Source: Stentor roeselii
Taxonomy: Eukaryota > Ciliophora > Heterotrichea > Heterotrichida > Stentoridae
DNA length: 64,000 bases
Direction of reading: 5' to 3'
Assembly (NCBI GenBank): GCA_006503475.1
Contig: RSEH01000014.1
Location: 62,001-126,000 of the forward strand
The notes beneath the pieces were generated by a model. The model did no database searches, was not told where the DNA came from, and saw nothing but the letters and a program-made list of their open reading frames with translations. Of this stretch, positions 37,861 through 47,599 are shown in pieces (the stretch's first letter is position 1; each line of letters begins with the position of its first letter). The translations under genes and the position numbers were made by a program.

Positions 37861-39210
37861 ATGTTCTTGAAGTCCAGTCCTCGTCGACGCAATGAAAACT
37901 TCGCCCAGTGTCTAGGCTTCACTCCTACGCGTTCTTCAAGCTTAAATTCAACGAAAACCACAAAAAGTTTATCGAATCAAGCTCCATGTTTAGACTTTTC
38001 CTCATTTCGATCGCCTTCAAAGCGTTTTTTAAATGACCCTTCAACTCTTTATGAAATCAAAGAAGAAAAAAAGGCTGTTAAAGGAATGACTCCAGAGCAA
38101 GTCCTTAATGATAGTCGTTTTCAGTTAACTGAACTGGAAAAGGATGAAATTAAAGTATTTCCAGAAGTTTTTTACATTGGAAAAGCTTTAAAAAAGCATG
38201 ATGGAAAGTATGATGATGAGAAAGGTTATTATAGGACTTTTGTTGGGGACCAAATTGCTTTTAGATATGAAATTTTACATATTTTAGGAGATGGAAGCTT
38301 TGGAATTGTTATCAGCTGTATTGATCATAAACTGCAGATACCTGTTGCGATTAAGATTCTGAGGAGAGGAGCACAGTTTGAAGAAAATGGAAGACTTGAA
38401 GGTCGAAATTTGTCTATTTTGAGCTCCAACGGCGCTCAAGAGACAATAATCCAAAAATTCGAAGAATTCATTTTCCGAAACCACTACTGCATAGTCTTCG
38501 AGCTTCTAAGTGTAGACCTCTACCAATTCTTAAAACAGCGTCATTTCCAAGGCCTAGCGTTAAACGTCTTAAGAAGAATAGCAGTTCAACTTTTAATGGG
38601 TCTAAAGCACATTCACGAGGAAGGTCTGATTCACTGCGACTTAAAACCCGAGAACATTCTATTCAAAATATCTCACAAATCAAGCATAAAATTGATAGAC
38701 TTCGGTTCAGCCTGTTTGAAAAACGAGAAAACTTTCACTTATATTCAGAGTAGGTACTACCGGGCACCTGAAATAATTTTAGAAATTGACTACTCAGAAA
38801 AAATCGACATATGGAGTCTTGGATGCATTTTATTTGAACTTTTCACTGGATGTCCACTGTTCATGGGAAATGATGATATCGACCAGCTGTGTAGAATGAT
38901 TGAAGCCATCGGGGATATCCCTGCAAAAATGATCAACTTGTCACCGAGGAAAAAGGAACTTTTTGATGAGAAGGGAAGACTTTTACTTGCAAATTCTCAA
39001 GGAATCATGCCTGGATGTAATAGAATTTCTGCACAGTTGAGGAAAGTTGACTCTGATTTTGTTGAGTTTTTAAATGAATGCCTCAAACTTGAACCTGGAC
39101 AGAGATTTGATGCTAATGCAGCTCTTAAGCATCCTTGGATTCGGGGGAATAAAACGAAAAGACATAATAAGAGCACGAGAGTTTTATACAAATCATTAAA
39201 CTTATTTTAA
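37861..39210 (+). CDS. DYRK-family protein kinase
   Basis: A 449-residue kinase. Before the domain, the DYRK-type segment about 90-125 leads into YEILHILGDGSFGIVISC. The core has VAIKILRR, HCDLKPENILF, LIDFGSACL and the activation loop YIQSRYYRAPE, whose YxY is autophosphorylated during folding in DYRK/CLK/HIPK kinases. All catalytic residues are present. The Cys in HCD rather than Arg is the hallmark of the CMGC DYRK branch. Substrates are unknown; in ciliates DYRKs are tied to growth and division control. The domain fills the C-terminal two-thirds. Confidence 0.93.
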   Translation: MFLKSSPRRRNENFAQCLGFTPTRSSSLNSTKTTKSLSNQAPCLDFSSFRSPSKRFLNDPSTLYEIKEEKKAVKGMTPEQVLNDSRFQLTELEKDEIKVFPEVFYIGKALKKHDGKYDDEKGYYRTFVGDQIAFRYEILHILGDGSFGIVISCIDHKLQIPVAIKILRRGAQFEENGRLEGRNLSILSSNGAQETIIQKFEEFIFRNHYCIVFELLSVDLYQFLKQRHFQGLALNVLRRIAVQLLMGLKHIHEEGLIHCDLKPENILFKISHKSSIKLIDFGSACLKNEKTFTYIQSRYYRAPEIILEIDYSEKIDIWSLGCILFELFTGCPLFMGNDDIDQLCRMIEAIGDIPAKMINLSPRKKELFDEKGRLLLANSQGIMPGCNRISAQLRKVDSDFVEFLNECLKLEPGQRFDANAALKHPWIRGNKTKRHNKSTRVLYKSLNLF

Positions 39211-39241
39211 TATTTAGTGAATAGATGATTGGGATTATTAT

Positions 39242-39673
39242 ATGATTGCACGTATATGTCTTTTAGTGGTTTTGGCTCAGAGCGCCAAGGAACTTCGCAA
39301 GTTCATTTTGGAGGATGTGAATGAAATTAGCATCTATCCGGGAGAGCATGTTGAAATCCTTTCACCTATTAGGCCTAAATCAATGAATAGCTGGGTGATT
39401 GGCCGATTTCCATCAAATCGTATAAGCCCTCTCGAAGGTCGTCTTGGTGACCGAAACTTCAACAAAAAAGACGAGAATGGTAGAAGACTACAGAAGTTCA
39501 CAATAATAGCTACAAACGGATCTCCAGGCGAAGAGTTGCCGATGGACTTCTGGCATATTAAGCCTCAATATGCCGAACAGTATTACAACGACCCAAGTGC
39601 CTATGAAGCCATGCACGGGGAGAAGCCAGAGACCAAGATAGTGACATTTAAAATAGTGAAAGCAGATCTGTAG
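39242..39673 (+). CDS. small secreted protein, weakly chagasin-like
   Basis: A 143-residue protein with a clear signal peptide (MIARICLLVVLAQSA). The mature part is beta-rich and polar. Order and spacing of PGEHVEILSP...NSWVIG, QKFTIIATNG and LPMDFWHIKP faintly recall the three loops of chagasin-type (I42) cysteine-protease inhibitors, but the diagnostic NPTTG and RPW motifs are not exact. Ciliates do encode I42 inhibitors. I rate this a secreted protein for certain and an I42 inhibitor as only possible. The ATG follows ATTATT. Confidence 0.6.
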   Translation: MIARICLLVVLAQSAKELRKFILEDVNEISIYPGEHVEILSPIRPKSMNSWVIGRFPSNRISPLEGRLGDRNFNKKDENGRRLQKFTIIATNGSPGEELPMDFWHIKPQYAEQYYNDPSAYEAMHGEKPETKIVTFKIVKADL

Positions 39674-40793
39674 TTAATTAGTTATGATTTAAAAGTGCTT
39701 TATCATGAAGACTTCAACAGATCGCTTCAGGTCCTTCAAAACTTAAAAAAAGTTCAGAAACATTCATTCTGATATCTGCCAAAAATTTTATACCGCCAAC
39801 GAGTTTTTTCAATTAGGACTTTTAAGAATTCACATCAAACGAGAACCCTTAAAATTATTGGAAAAGGGAATTGGATTATTTTAATGTTTTAATTAAAGTA
39901 ACTGGAATGATTGTATATCATCACAAGTCTTGCAAAAAGAACTTGGTATAAAGATGGACTTGCCATTTTTATGAGGAAGTGGGTTTGGATATTTTATAGA
40001 TGTTTTAAGTTTGCATGGATATTCAGAATGCTTGGATTAATGACTATGTGAACCAAAGATAAGTTTTGGAAGTTGAATATATCTTGAGTCTTTTCCTGAA
40101 TTTTATGGGCAGAGGGTTCAGCAGGTTACAAATATCTAGGTTCATAAGGGCATAAGACAATCCTTATGGCTATTATTTTCAGCTCTGCTAAAAATTATTG
40201 AATAACGAAACTGCATTTAATTGTTGAATCAAGACAATCATTTACTTACTAATTTGAAAATTATTTGATTTTAGATTGGTAGTAGAAGAGGAAATATATT
40301 TCGAATCAGCAATAAGCCTCAGATTCACAAATGGATCACAATCCTGAATATTCGTAAAGAATAAACTAGAAAAACATTATAGAAAATGGTGAGCTATTTT
40401 CCATACAAATTTATTTATAGATAATTGATGAAATTTATCAATCAAGCAATCATCAATAATTATTTGAGTGATCATATTTAGGTATTCTTGACCATCTCTT
40501 ACTGTTAAAATAAATAATAATAATCTTTGAATTTAAACTTTGACTTTATTAATACTATAATCAAGTGATCTAAACTAAAAATTATGTGTTACAAAATATA
40601 AAATTCTTATATCTTTTAATTTTTTTTCTGAATCTCTTATAAATAAATAATAATTCCATCCATTTACTAACAACTAAAACAAATGATCTATATTCAAACT
40701 TCAAAAATAGAAAAAACTAAGTCACCATTATTCCTGCACTCCAAATTCAAAACTTTACCAAAGATTAATCTACAACTTAAAGAGAAGTATAAA
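39674..40793. other. non-coding stretch, 1.1 kb
   Basis: No gene that I can support. The first 500 bp are less AT-rich than other gaps and contain several 20-60-codon open stretches, so a decayed gene is possible, but I find no similarity to any gene in the window. From about 40200 on it is plain AT-rich sequence. Confidence 0.45.
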
Positions 40794-41675
40794 TTATAAT
40801 AAAAATATCATTTGCCCTAAATACTCGTGCACCACTTCTCGCATTTCCGCGCTTTCAGTAAAGCATCTTCTAGCATTAAGTAACACACCAACTCGTTCCA
40901 CATCATCCGTGTTTGCAAAAGAAAACACCAAGGCAATAAACGACGTGAAAAGCTGTCTAACCACAGGTTCCACCAAAAACCCTTCACAAGTCCTAACATT
41001 GAATTTCCCCTGAAACTTCAAAATCGACTCAAAATTCTGAAATTTTTCATTGAAAACATTTCTAATCTCCTGAAACTGTTCAAGTTTTTTCTTATCCTTC
41101 AAGTCAATATACCCAAGTTTTGGTTTAACCTTCAAAGACTTATCCAAAAAGTTAGATTTTACATACTTCAAAAATCTTTTGAAGTCTCTGAACAGTTTCT
41201 TATAAAGATAATCTTTTCGTTCCTTGAAAAAAAGTTTCTGAAAAGACCCGACTCCTTGCTTTACAGTCTTTGTAGTCTGAGGCAAGAGATGTGAATACTT
41301 CTGGAAAAATGTGTGATAAGAAGCCACTATTTCTGACTTCAGCTGTGCAAGTCTTTCTCCTTCGGGTCGGGTCTCAACTTTCAGAATTTTCTGAGCTTCG
41401 AGGGACTCTTCCTCGAATATTGAAGGACTGAAAGGTTGTCTCTTGGAAGGACTTTCTTCAGGATCTACCTCTTGGCTTGTCGCTCTTTTGAGGTAAGGCA
41501 GATCATCGTCTAGAAGGAAGTTCGTAGACAATACATGGAAGTCGAATCTGCCTGATTGGAAAGCTGAAGTGCTGTCTAGTCTTTGGCAATCAGACCTTTC
41601 AGCTAAGGGTTCGGAGTTTTCTTCGAAATCTTGATTCCATCCTTCGTCAGCCAGATCACAATAGTCGAAATCCAT
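40794..41675 (-). CDS. lineage-specific paralog A, function unknown
   Basis: A 293-residue acidic/basic protein with no known family. It shares its overall plan with the next gene: an acidic N-terminus (MDFDYCDLADEGW), a Ser/Pro/Glu-rich middle, and a helical C-terminal domain of about 160 residues holding YIDLKDKKKLEQFQEI...FNEKFQNF. The start follows CCATATA. The two genes look like an ancient tandem duplication that has diverged. A DNA- or RNA-binding helical domain is possible, but nothing specific is seen. Confidence 0.65.
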   Translation of the reverse strand: MDFDYCDLADEGWNQDFEENSEPLAERSDCQRLDSTSAFQSGRFDFHVLSTNFLLDDDLPYLKRATSQEVDPEESPSKRQPFSPSIFEEESLEAQKILKVETRPEGERLAQLKSEIVASYHTFFQKYSHLLPQTTKTVKQGVGSFQKLFFKERKDYLYKKLFRDFKRFLKYVKSNFLDKSLKVKPKLGYIDLKDKKKLEQFQEIRNVFNEKFQNFESILKFQGKFNVRTCEGFLVEPVVRQLFTSFIALVFSFANTDDVERVGVLLNARRCFTESAEMREVVHEYLGQMIFLL

Positions 41676-41860
41676 ATTATATGGAAATTTTAGAATTAGA
41701 CAAGATGGTGGATTTTATTCATTTGTAGAGGTATGGGTTATGGAAAGATTTCGAGGAATGGATTTTTTTGGAGATTTAGAGGTTGGATTTTTTTAAGGAT
41801 TATTGATTTTAGGATTTTAGAGTGAATTTTATAGAATTATTAGGTTCTAACAATTACTTA

Positions 41861-43114
41861 TTATTTTGTGCTTAAGAACAGCAGCTCCCGCAAGAACTTT
41901 TCCCTCATCGACCAAAACAATCTTTTTCCATTCATATCAACATTTTCTACAAAGTCATCCTTGATCTTAAATCTTTTCGAAAGATTAGAAAAGTCTTTCT
42001 CATTAAAAACCACATCAAGAAACTTAAAAAAGCTCTCTCTAACTTCCTTTTCACTGAAATACTCTCTACAAAACACTCCATTAATTGAGCCATACGGATT
42101 TGTTTTATCACTTTTAATCTTTTGAGATACCCACTTCTTAAGTACATTAAAGTTGTTTTCAAAGTGTTTCTGAAATTCCCTAAACTTTATCTTTTGCTCC
42201 GGGTTATTAAAATCAACATAATCCAAAGTCGAGGGTGTTCTGCTTAACTCGTTTTTCCTTGCATGATGAAGCATGCGAAAATGTGCCCTGACAATAGAAA
42301 TGACAATAAAATCTTTCCTTTTCATAAACAATGCCTGAATGACAGATTTACATACAGACTGTCCATATTTTAAACAACTCAAGTTAACAGGCACAAGATT
42401 CTTTATTTCCTGATTAAACTCTTCTAAAGCCTGATTAATCGGTTCTATTGGCAAGATTTCTTTATTTTCAATCTTTTTCTCAATATTTTCTTCATTATCT
42501 TCAATCTTCTCTTCAATATTTTCGCCAGTGAATGTAAAAATATTCATTTCTTCTTCTTCAAAGTTATTGACTAAAGATTCTGATTGCCAAGAACTCAGGC
42601 TAATTGATTCAGTTTTACTTAAAAGTCGGTTGTTTTGTGTCGAGTTAGAAATTGAATCATGATTTTTTTTTCTGTCTGTTAAGAGCTCGCTTTTGCATTC
42701 TAAAAATCCGCTGAAGTTGTTTTCGAAACTAGGAAGTTCGTTTTTTGAATCATTATCTGAGATGAAGCTTTCAAAGAAGTCTTTTGAATTATCATCATCG
42801 ATTGAAACGTGTTTTAAACCTTTTTCTTTTATTGATAGATCGTGTATAGGAATATCGGAGAATAAATGATAATCATCGCAAGGGTTAGTTGAAAGATTTG
42901 TATTGTTTATTTGAAGGGATTTGTTAGTTTTGTAGATTATCAGATTTTCTTCATTTATCTTTGGTTGTAAGGCAGTTTCTAGGGCTGTTTCTTTGAAGGA
43001 GGACTCATCATTCTCGAAATTGTTGAATTCTTGCTTTTCACAATAGTTTATTTCAATTTCATCGTACCCTGCAAAGCTGGTAATCCAGTCGTCGTCCATA
43101 TTATAACCAGACAT
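41861..43114 (-). CDS. lineage-specific paralog B, function unknown
   Basis: A 417-residue homologue of the gene at 40794: acidic N-terminus (MDDDWITSFAGYDEIEIN), a long Ser/Asn/Glu-rich linker, and a C-terminal helical domain with DYVDFNNPEQKIKFREFQKHF matching the YIDLKDKKK...FNEKF block of paralog A. Both are minus-strand and adjacent. The ATG follows TCTTATA. I recognise no function. Shared order YxD, K, FQ, FN..F suggests a conserved fold shared by the pair. Confidence 0.65.
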   Translation of the reverse strand: MSGYNMDDDWITSFAGYDEIEINYCEKQEFNNFENDESSFKETALETALQPKINEENLIIYKTNKSLQINNTNLSTNPCDDYHLFSDIPIHDLSIKEKGLKHVSIDDDNSKDFFESFISDNDSKNELPSFENNFSGFLECKSELLTDRKKNHDSISNSTQNNRLLSKTESISLSSWQSESLVNNFEEEEMNIFTFTGENIEEKIEDNEENIEKKIENKEILPIEPINQALEEFNQEIKNLVPVNLSCLKYGQSVCKSVIQALFMKRKDFIVISIVRAHFRMLHHARKNELSRTPSTLDYVDFNNPEQKIKFREFQKHFENNFNVLKKWVSQKIKSDKTNPYGSINGVFCREYFSEKEVRESFFKFLDVVFNEKDFSNLSKRFKIKDDFVENVDMNGKRLFWSMREKFLRELLFLSTK

Positions 43115-43206
43115 TATAAGAACCTATAAATCTTTAAATTTCTACAATTTCAGATTAACTTGAACAACTTCAACTTGGATAAAGTTCAATCCTAAATAAT
43201 TTATTA

Positions 43207-44712
43207 ATGTCTTTCAGTAGCTCTTCAGGTACCTTTCCAAATAACTCAGTAGTTCAAAATATTCCTTACATCCCAAGCAATACTCAAATAATTCCAGAGG
43301 CTTCAAACGTTCCATTTGTTCAAAGTTACTCAAGCCCTCACAGAAATGTTCCACTTGCAAGTCCTCATTACGATAACCAATCAGTATCTTACAATCATGA
43401 GTCCCTAGGAAGCCCTACTACTGAAACCCAAGAAATTTCAAACATTTCATCAAATCCTGTCAATCCTGTCACTTTCCCTGCTTATCCTCAAGACCCTTAC
43501 AGTCAAAGTTCAAACCTTCTCCCAAGTCAAGAAGTTCCTGATGACCAGTCGAAGTCCCAAATACTTTCAAAGGCTTCAGCAAGTCTTTTAAGCCATAATC
43601 AGTCACAAAACGACTTCTTGAACCCACGAGTGAATGCATTTTTTAACTCAATTCCTCCAAATCAGAACCCAGGCGAAGTCTTCATAAACTCTTCACTAAA
43701 CTCACCAGGTGTTAAAAATGATCATCCCTATCGACATGCTGTTGAAATAGACAATCAAAGTTTCAATAAATTCTACAAAACAATCTCAAAAGAAGAAAAT
43801 GATTTGATTTCTTCGAGGTTGTCAGTCACTCAGATACCTGAACATTACGTGAAGTTGAAACTGACTCCGAAAGTTAGGAGTCCTAATTTGAAGGAAAATT
43901 ACTCTGAATTTATTTTACATGATTTTTTTGAAGTTAAGGATGTTGATCAGCCAGTCGAAACTATCTCAAATGGCTGGATTCGACTGGATGTTATGAAAAA
44001 AATCGCTCCTTTTAATGCTGATTTCATTAGGTGCATTGACTCTTTGTCTTCTGATTTTCATATCGCTGGGTGGAAGAAAAGCAGAGGGGATGGAAATTGT
44101 TATTATCGTGCTGTTATCACAAGGTACTTAGAAATCGTTACTAATCCGTATTCTGTTATATCGAATCTCAAAATTTTCGTTTTGATGATTGAAAAACTAC
44201 AGGCTTTTGTTAAAGATAGAACTGAGATTGATTTAAATTATAGAAATGCTCTTGATTATATACTTTGTGGATGTAAAAATTTAGAAGAACAGAAAAATAC
44301 ACCTAATGAGGCTTTCATGACACTTATGTATTGGTTTCAAGTACATGAATTTGATATTAATTTGGTAAGAGTAGCTCGACTGCTAACATACCAAAGCCTA
44401 ATCGAAAAAGCCGATGAATATACCGACTTCGGAATAAACATCGAGTCCATAAGTACTTTAATCCTTCTAATGGGAGAAGAAGCCGAAGCTTTTGTCTTGA
44501 TGCTTCTTCCTCTTCATCTCGGTATCAAAGTAGTCCAATACAACCTCTTCAAAAAAGTAAACATGGAAATCTTCCCAAACCAAGACGAAAAAATCATCGA
44601 AGTCCACATCGTGAGAAGAGGAGGCCACTACGATATTTTATATACAAAGCAAGAACTCGAGCGAGACATGTACCGGTTCTCAACAGGTTCCTACCACTTT
44701 TATAATCAGTAA
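43207..44712 (+). CDS. OTUB: otubain-type deubiquitinase with a long disordered N-terminus
   Basis: A 501-residue protein. Residues 1-170 are Ser/Asn/Pro/Gln-rich and disordered. The peptidase C65 (otubain) domain follows, with GDGNCYYRAV (catalytic Asp and Cys, Cys about 298) and a C-terminal GGHYDILY (catalytic His about 473). Otubains cleave Lys48-linked ubiquitin and block E2 enzymes. All three catalytic residues are present. The domain is full length. Codon use switches abruptly at about 44370 from T/G-ending to A/C-ending codons. It is 11 bp from the next gene. Confidence 0.92.
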   Translation: MSFSSSSGTFPNNSVVQNIPYIPSNTQIIPEASNVPFVQSYSSPHRNVPLASPHYDNQSVSYNHESLGSPTTETQEISNISSNPVNPVTFPAYPQDPYSQSSNLLPSQEVPDDQSKSQILSKASASLLSHNQSQNDFLNPRVNAFFNSIPPNQNPGEVFINSSLNSPGVKNDHPYRHAVEIDNQSFNKFYKTISKEENDLISSRLSVTQIPEHYVKLKLTPKVRSPNLKENYSEFILHDFFEVKDVDQPVETISNGWIRLDVMKKIAPFNADFIRCIDSLSSDFHIAGWKKSRGDGNCYYRAVITRYLEIVTNPYSVISNLKIFVLMIEKLQAFVKDRTEIDLNYRNALDYILCGCKNLEEQKNTPNEAFMTLMYWFQVHEFDINLVRVARLLTYQSLIEKADEYTDFGINIESISTLILLMGEEAEAFVLMLLPLHLGIKVVQYNLFKKVNMEIFPNQDEKIIEVHIVRRGGHYDILYTKQELERDMYRFSTGSYHFYNQ

Positions 44713-44723
44713 TTAGAACTTTC

Positions 44724-45101
44724 ATGGACCCAGCAAAAACCACTAAAATGATCAAAGCTTACTCGCAAAATCGAGTCATTTTCGGAGATTTTTACAGAGA
44801 AAATCGATTCAAAACTCTTATTAAAGAATACGAGTGGAAGGTCAAAGTATGGACTTTTGCTAGTGTGACAACTGGAATTTTAATGTTCTTTTGTAGAGCT
44901 TCTAGGTGCTTGAAAGGATGGTTTTTGGGGTTGTGGGCTTTGGGAAGCCTTTTCATGCTTCCTATGTCGAGTGAGCTGATGGTTGTGTCGAGTGAATTGT
45001 ATGATAAATACGAAAAGATGATTGAAACTAAACTTCCTCTTACTAAGAAACTCTCTACAAGGAAGGTTAACAAGGAAATTAAACGAATGTTTGGTATTTA
45101 A
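44724..45101 (+). CDS. small membrane protein, function unknown
   Basis: A 125-residue protein with two predicted spans (VWTFASVTTGILMFFC about 48-63, and FLGLWALGSLFMLPM about 73-87), a charged N-terminal part and a basic C-terminal helix ending KEIKRMFGI. Short conserved-looking membrane proteins of this plan occur in mitochondrial inner membranes and the ER, but I cannot name a family. It starts 11 bp after the otubain stop. Confidence 0.65.
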   Translation: MDPAKTTKMIKAYSQNRVIFGDFYRENRFKTLIKEYEWKVKVWTFASVTTGILMFFCRASRCLKGWFLGLWALGSLFMLPMSSELMVVSSELYDKYEKMIETKLPLTKKLSTRKVNKEIKRMFGI

Positions 45102-45127
45102 CTTTCTTCAATTGTTAAACTAGGCTA

Positions 45128-45439
45128 TTAAAGAAGAGATCTGTGGGAATTCACGGTATCGGCCTGGTTAAGCAGTTCTTCTACTGCTTTGTTCACGTCT
45201 TGCTCACTGAAACCTTCGATGCAGATTTTTTTCTCGACTCCGAAGTCGTATCTGACAGTCAAAAGAGGAATCGCGTTTTCACATTCACGAACTATGAAGG
45301 GAAAATGAGGTGCTTGTTCTTTGACTGCAAAATAGTTCTTTGATATGAAATTTCGCACGCCATCACTGTGAGAGCTATTCTGGCAACAGACCAAACGAAG
45401 TTCCCTAATTTTGCTTGCTATAACTTTATGCCAGCTCAT
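45128..45439 (-). CDS. NDUFA2: NDUFA2 / complex I B8 subunit
   Basis: A 103-residue protein from the ATG in MSWHKVIASKIRELR (an in-frame upstream start is disfavoured). The thioredoxin-like L51/S25/CI-B8 fold is visible: RLVCCQNSSHSDGVRNFI, FPFIVREC, PLLTVRYDFGVEKKIC and a final helix. Both Cys of the first strand and the RYxxGxEK segment match animal NDUFA2. It is an accessory subunit of mitochondrial respiratory complex I. It is preceded by AATAAAT. The 26-bp 3' gap to the previous gene is typical here. Confidence 0.92.
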   Translation of the reverse strand: MSWHKVIASKIRELRLVCCQNSSHSDGVRNFISKNYFAVKEQAPHFPFIVRECENAIPLLTVRYDFGVEKKICIEGFSEQDVNKAVEELLNQADTVNSHRSLL

Positions 45440-45836
45440 ATTTATTATCGTCATTCTCAACACTTCTGAATGATTTATCTAACTTTTAGTTTTTATGAGA
45501 ATGAAGTAGTAAATAATGATTTTTCTTAGATGATATAATTTGAAATTTTGGATTCATTTATCATAAAAAGCATTTTGTCAGGTCTTGGGAAATAGAAGTT
45601 TTTAGATTATCGTCGAAGATACAAAGAATCAGTCCCAATTCAATACTCAATTCTTTCATCTTTAATAACCTTCATCATTTCATTCCAAAGCCCTCACTCC
45701 CAGCCTTTCCTCGAACCCATTCCCAAAATCCCAAATCCTCCACCAATCCTCCAACAAAATCCAAAAACTAATTTTTTTTCATTTTCAAACTTTCTAAATC
45801 CCAAGCTATTCTCACACGTGGAGCCTTTATAAAAAT
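45440..45836. other. intergenic, A/C-rich toward SEC61G
   Basis: 397 bp. The last 150 bp before the SEC61G start are strongly C/A-rich (CCTCACTCCCAGCC), then GCCTTTATAAAAAT leads into the ATG. No gene is seen. Confidence 0.5.
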
Positions 45837-46070
45837 ATGTCAGAAAAACAAAACTTCGTCAGTTCGAGCATCAGCGATCTGAAAGACTTTGCAAATGACA
45901 GCCGGAGATTGTTAAACCGTTGCACAAAGCCAGACACGAAGGGTAATCTTTATTAAGAATATTTAAAAATAGCAGGCGCCTGCTCCGTGGGATTCGCAGT
46001 AATGGGCTTCATCGGGTTCTTTGTGAAGCTGGTCTTTATTCCAATCAATAACATTCTCCTAACCCCATAG
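45837..46070 (+). CDS. SEC61G: Sec61 gamma subunit of the protein translocon (one 15-nt intron)
   Basis: Exons 45837-45942 and 45958-46070 join to give 72 residues. [18 protein letters not shown] leads to [13 protein letters not shown], then [34 protein letters not shown], the classic Sec61-gamma amphipathic helix and single C-terminal span. It holds the Sec61/SecY channel together in the ER membrane. The intron GTAATCTTTATTAAG splits the Glu codon of KEYL; without it the frame breaks. Length and motifs match the family from yeast to human almost exactly, so this is the best intron proof in the window. Confidence 0.97.
45943..45957 (+). other. 15-nt spliceosomal intron
   Basis: GTAATCTTTATTAAG. 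It joins G to AA to restore the conserved Glu in KPDTKEYLKIAG. Acceptor AAG rather than TAG. Confidence 0.95.
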
Positions 46071-46127
46071 TTAACTAGTTTGCTATTCATACAGCCGAAT
46101 TCATACAAACAAAATTAATGGTTATAA

Positions 46128-47570
46128 ATGCAGAAAATCTTCAAAAGACTCTTCACTGTCGCTCGTGTCTTTGATAACCCGACGGAAGCTATTGCTGACA
46201 TACGCTCTGGCACTTCTATCGCCGTTGGAGGGTATATGAATGTCGGCTTTCCTGAAAATTTGATCAAGGCTTTGAAGGCTTATGGAAACTATGACTTTTC
46301 ACTGGTTACACTTGGATGCTCTGTTGAAGGGTATGGGGTTAATTCGTTGATCAGCAATAGACAGGTTAAAAGACTTGTGACGCCTTTTCTTGGAAGTAAA
46401 GACATCCAAGCCCAGTACCACAATGGTGAACTCGAGTTGGAGCTCGTGCCAGGAGGTACCTTAGCAGAAAAGATCCGAGCTGCAGGTGCCGGGATTCCAG
46501 GTTTCTGGACCTCAACAGGTGTTGGAACGATCATAGAAGAAGGAGGTTTTCCAATCAAATATAAAAGAGGAGGTGTAGGTATCTCAATCCAAGCTGAAGG
46601 CAAGGAAAAAAGGTTCTTCAACGGAAAAGAGCATCTCTACGAAGAAGCGATAAGAACAGAGTACTCCCTGGTCAAGGCTTGGAAAGCCGACCCCCTGGGC
46701 AACCTGGTCTACAGAAAAACCGCAAAAAACTTCAACCCAGAAATCGCGATCTGCTCTAAAGTCACCATCGCAGAAGTTGAAGAAATTGTGCCTCTCGGCA
46801 GTCTTGACCCTGACGAAATCGACACTCCTGGAATCTTTGTTCAAAGAATCGTCAAAGGAGAATCGTACTCTAAACCTCTCTTTGTCAATGAAGTTGTTGA
46901 TGATGGTGGGAATAGAGAAGATAATAAAAGAAGTGAAATTTCGCAACAAATTGCGAGAAGAGCGGCAAAAGAATTGAAAAATGGAATGTATGTTAAGGTT
47001 GATTCAGGAATTCCTAGTCTTGTTGCTGAGTATTTACCTGATGGAGTTATTGTTGCTTCTGCTTCGGGTATTATTGGAGTTAGTAAGGAGAGAAAAGTTA
47101 TTGACCCGGATTTGATTATTTCGAGTGGGTCACCTGCTGGACTTATTGATGGAGCTGCTGTGGTTTCTACGAACTTTATGATGGATTTGGTTAGGGGAGG
47201 ACATTTTGATGCTTCTATTATGGGAGCGTTTCAAGTGTCGGCTAATGGTGATTTGGCTAATTGGTATGTTCCGGGTATTTACGTAAAAGGAATAGGCGGA
47301 TCAATGGATTCAGTAGCAGACAAGGACCAAAAGATAATCATCACAATGCACCACACACAAGACGGCCGTCCAAAGATAGTCCCCGAATGCACTTTGCCCC
47401 TAACAGGAAAAAGATGTGTAAAGCTGATCATCACTGAACTAGGAGTATTCGACTTCCGCGAAGACGGTCTAAACCTATTAGAACTATCTCCAGGAGTGAC
47501 TCTCGACCACATTCGAAGCAAGACAGGCTGCGGTTTCACAGTATCTTCCGACTTGAAGACCTCTAGTTAA
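46128..47570 (+). CDS. SCOT-like 3-oxoacid CoA-transferase lacking the catalytic Glu
   Basis: A 480-residue protein aligning end to end with OXCT1 (succinyl-CoA:3-ketoacid CoA-transferase). The N-terminus is mitochondrial-type (MQKIFKRLFTVARVF). Shared blocks include GFPENLIKAL, ELVPGGTLAEKIRAAGAG, LVKAWKADPLGN and GAFQVSANGDLANW. The catalytic pieces differ. The family motif SENG, whose Glu forms the acyl-CoA anhydride, reads SASG (Ala312), GFGLCG reads GYMNVG, and GIGIP reads DSGIP. The fold is thus kept but the normal reaction looks impossible. A regulatory, CoA-binding or new-reaction role is inferred. It starts with GGTTATAA directly before the ATG. Confidence 0.9.
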   Translation: MQKIFKRLFTVARVFDNPTEAIADIRSGTSIAVGGYMNVGFPENLIKALKAYGNYDFSLVTLGCSVEGYGVNSLISNRQVKRLVTPFLGSKDIQAQYHNGELELELVPGGTLAEKIRAAGAGIPGFWTSTGVGTIIEEGGFPIKYKRGGVGISIQAEGKEKRFFNGKEHLYEEAIRTEYSLVKAWKADPLGNLVYRKTAKNFNPEIAICSKVTIAEVEEIVPLGSLDPDEIDTPGIFVQRIVKGESYSKPLFVNEVVDDGGNREDNKRSEISQQIARRAAKELKNGMYVKVDSGIPSLVAEYLPDGVIVASASGIIGVSKERKVIDPDLIISSGSPAGLIDGAAVVSTNFMMDLVRGGHFDASIMGAFQVSANGDLANWYVPGIYVKGIGGSMDSVADKDQKIIITMHHTQDGRPKIVPECTLPLTGKRCVKLIITELGVFDFREDGLNLLELSPGVTLDHIRSKTGCGFTVSSDLKTSS

Positions 47571-47599
47571 CCTAACTGTTCATTAAAACTAGTTACAAC

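Noticed and set aside
46289-46949. Minus-strand open frames across the SCOT-like gene
   Set aside because: Antisense to a strongly conserved fold; no motif of their own.
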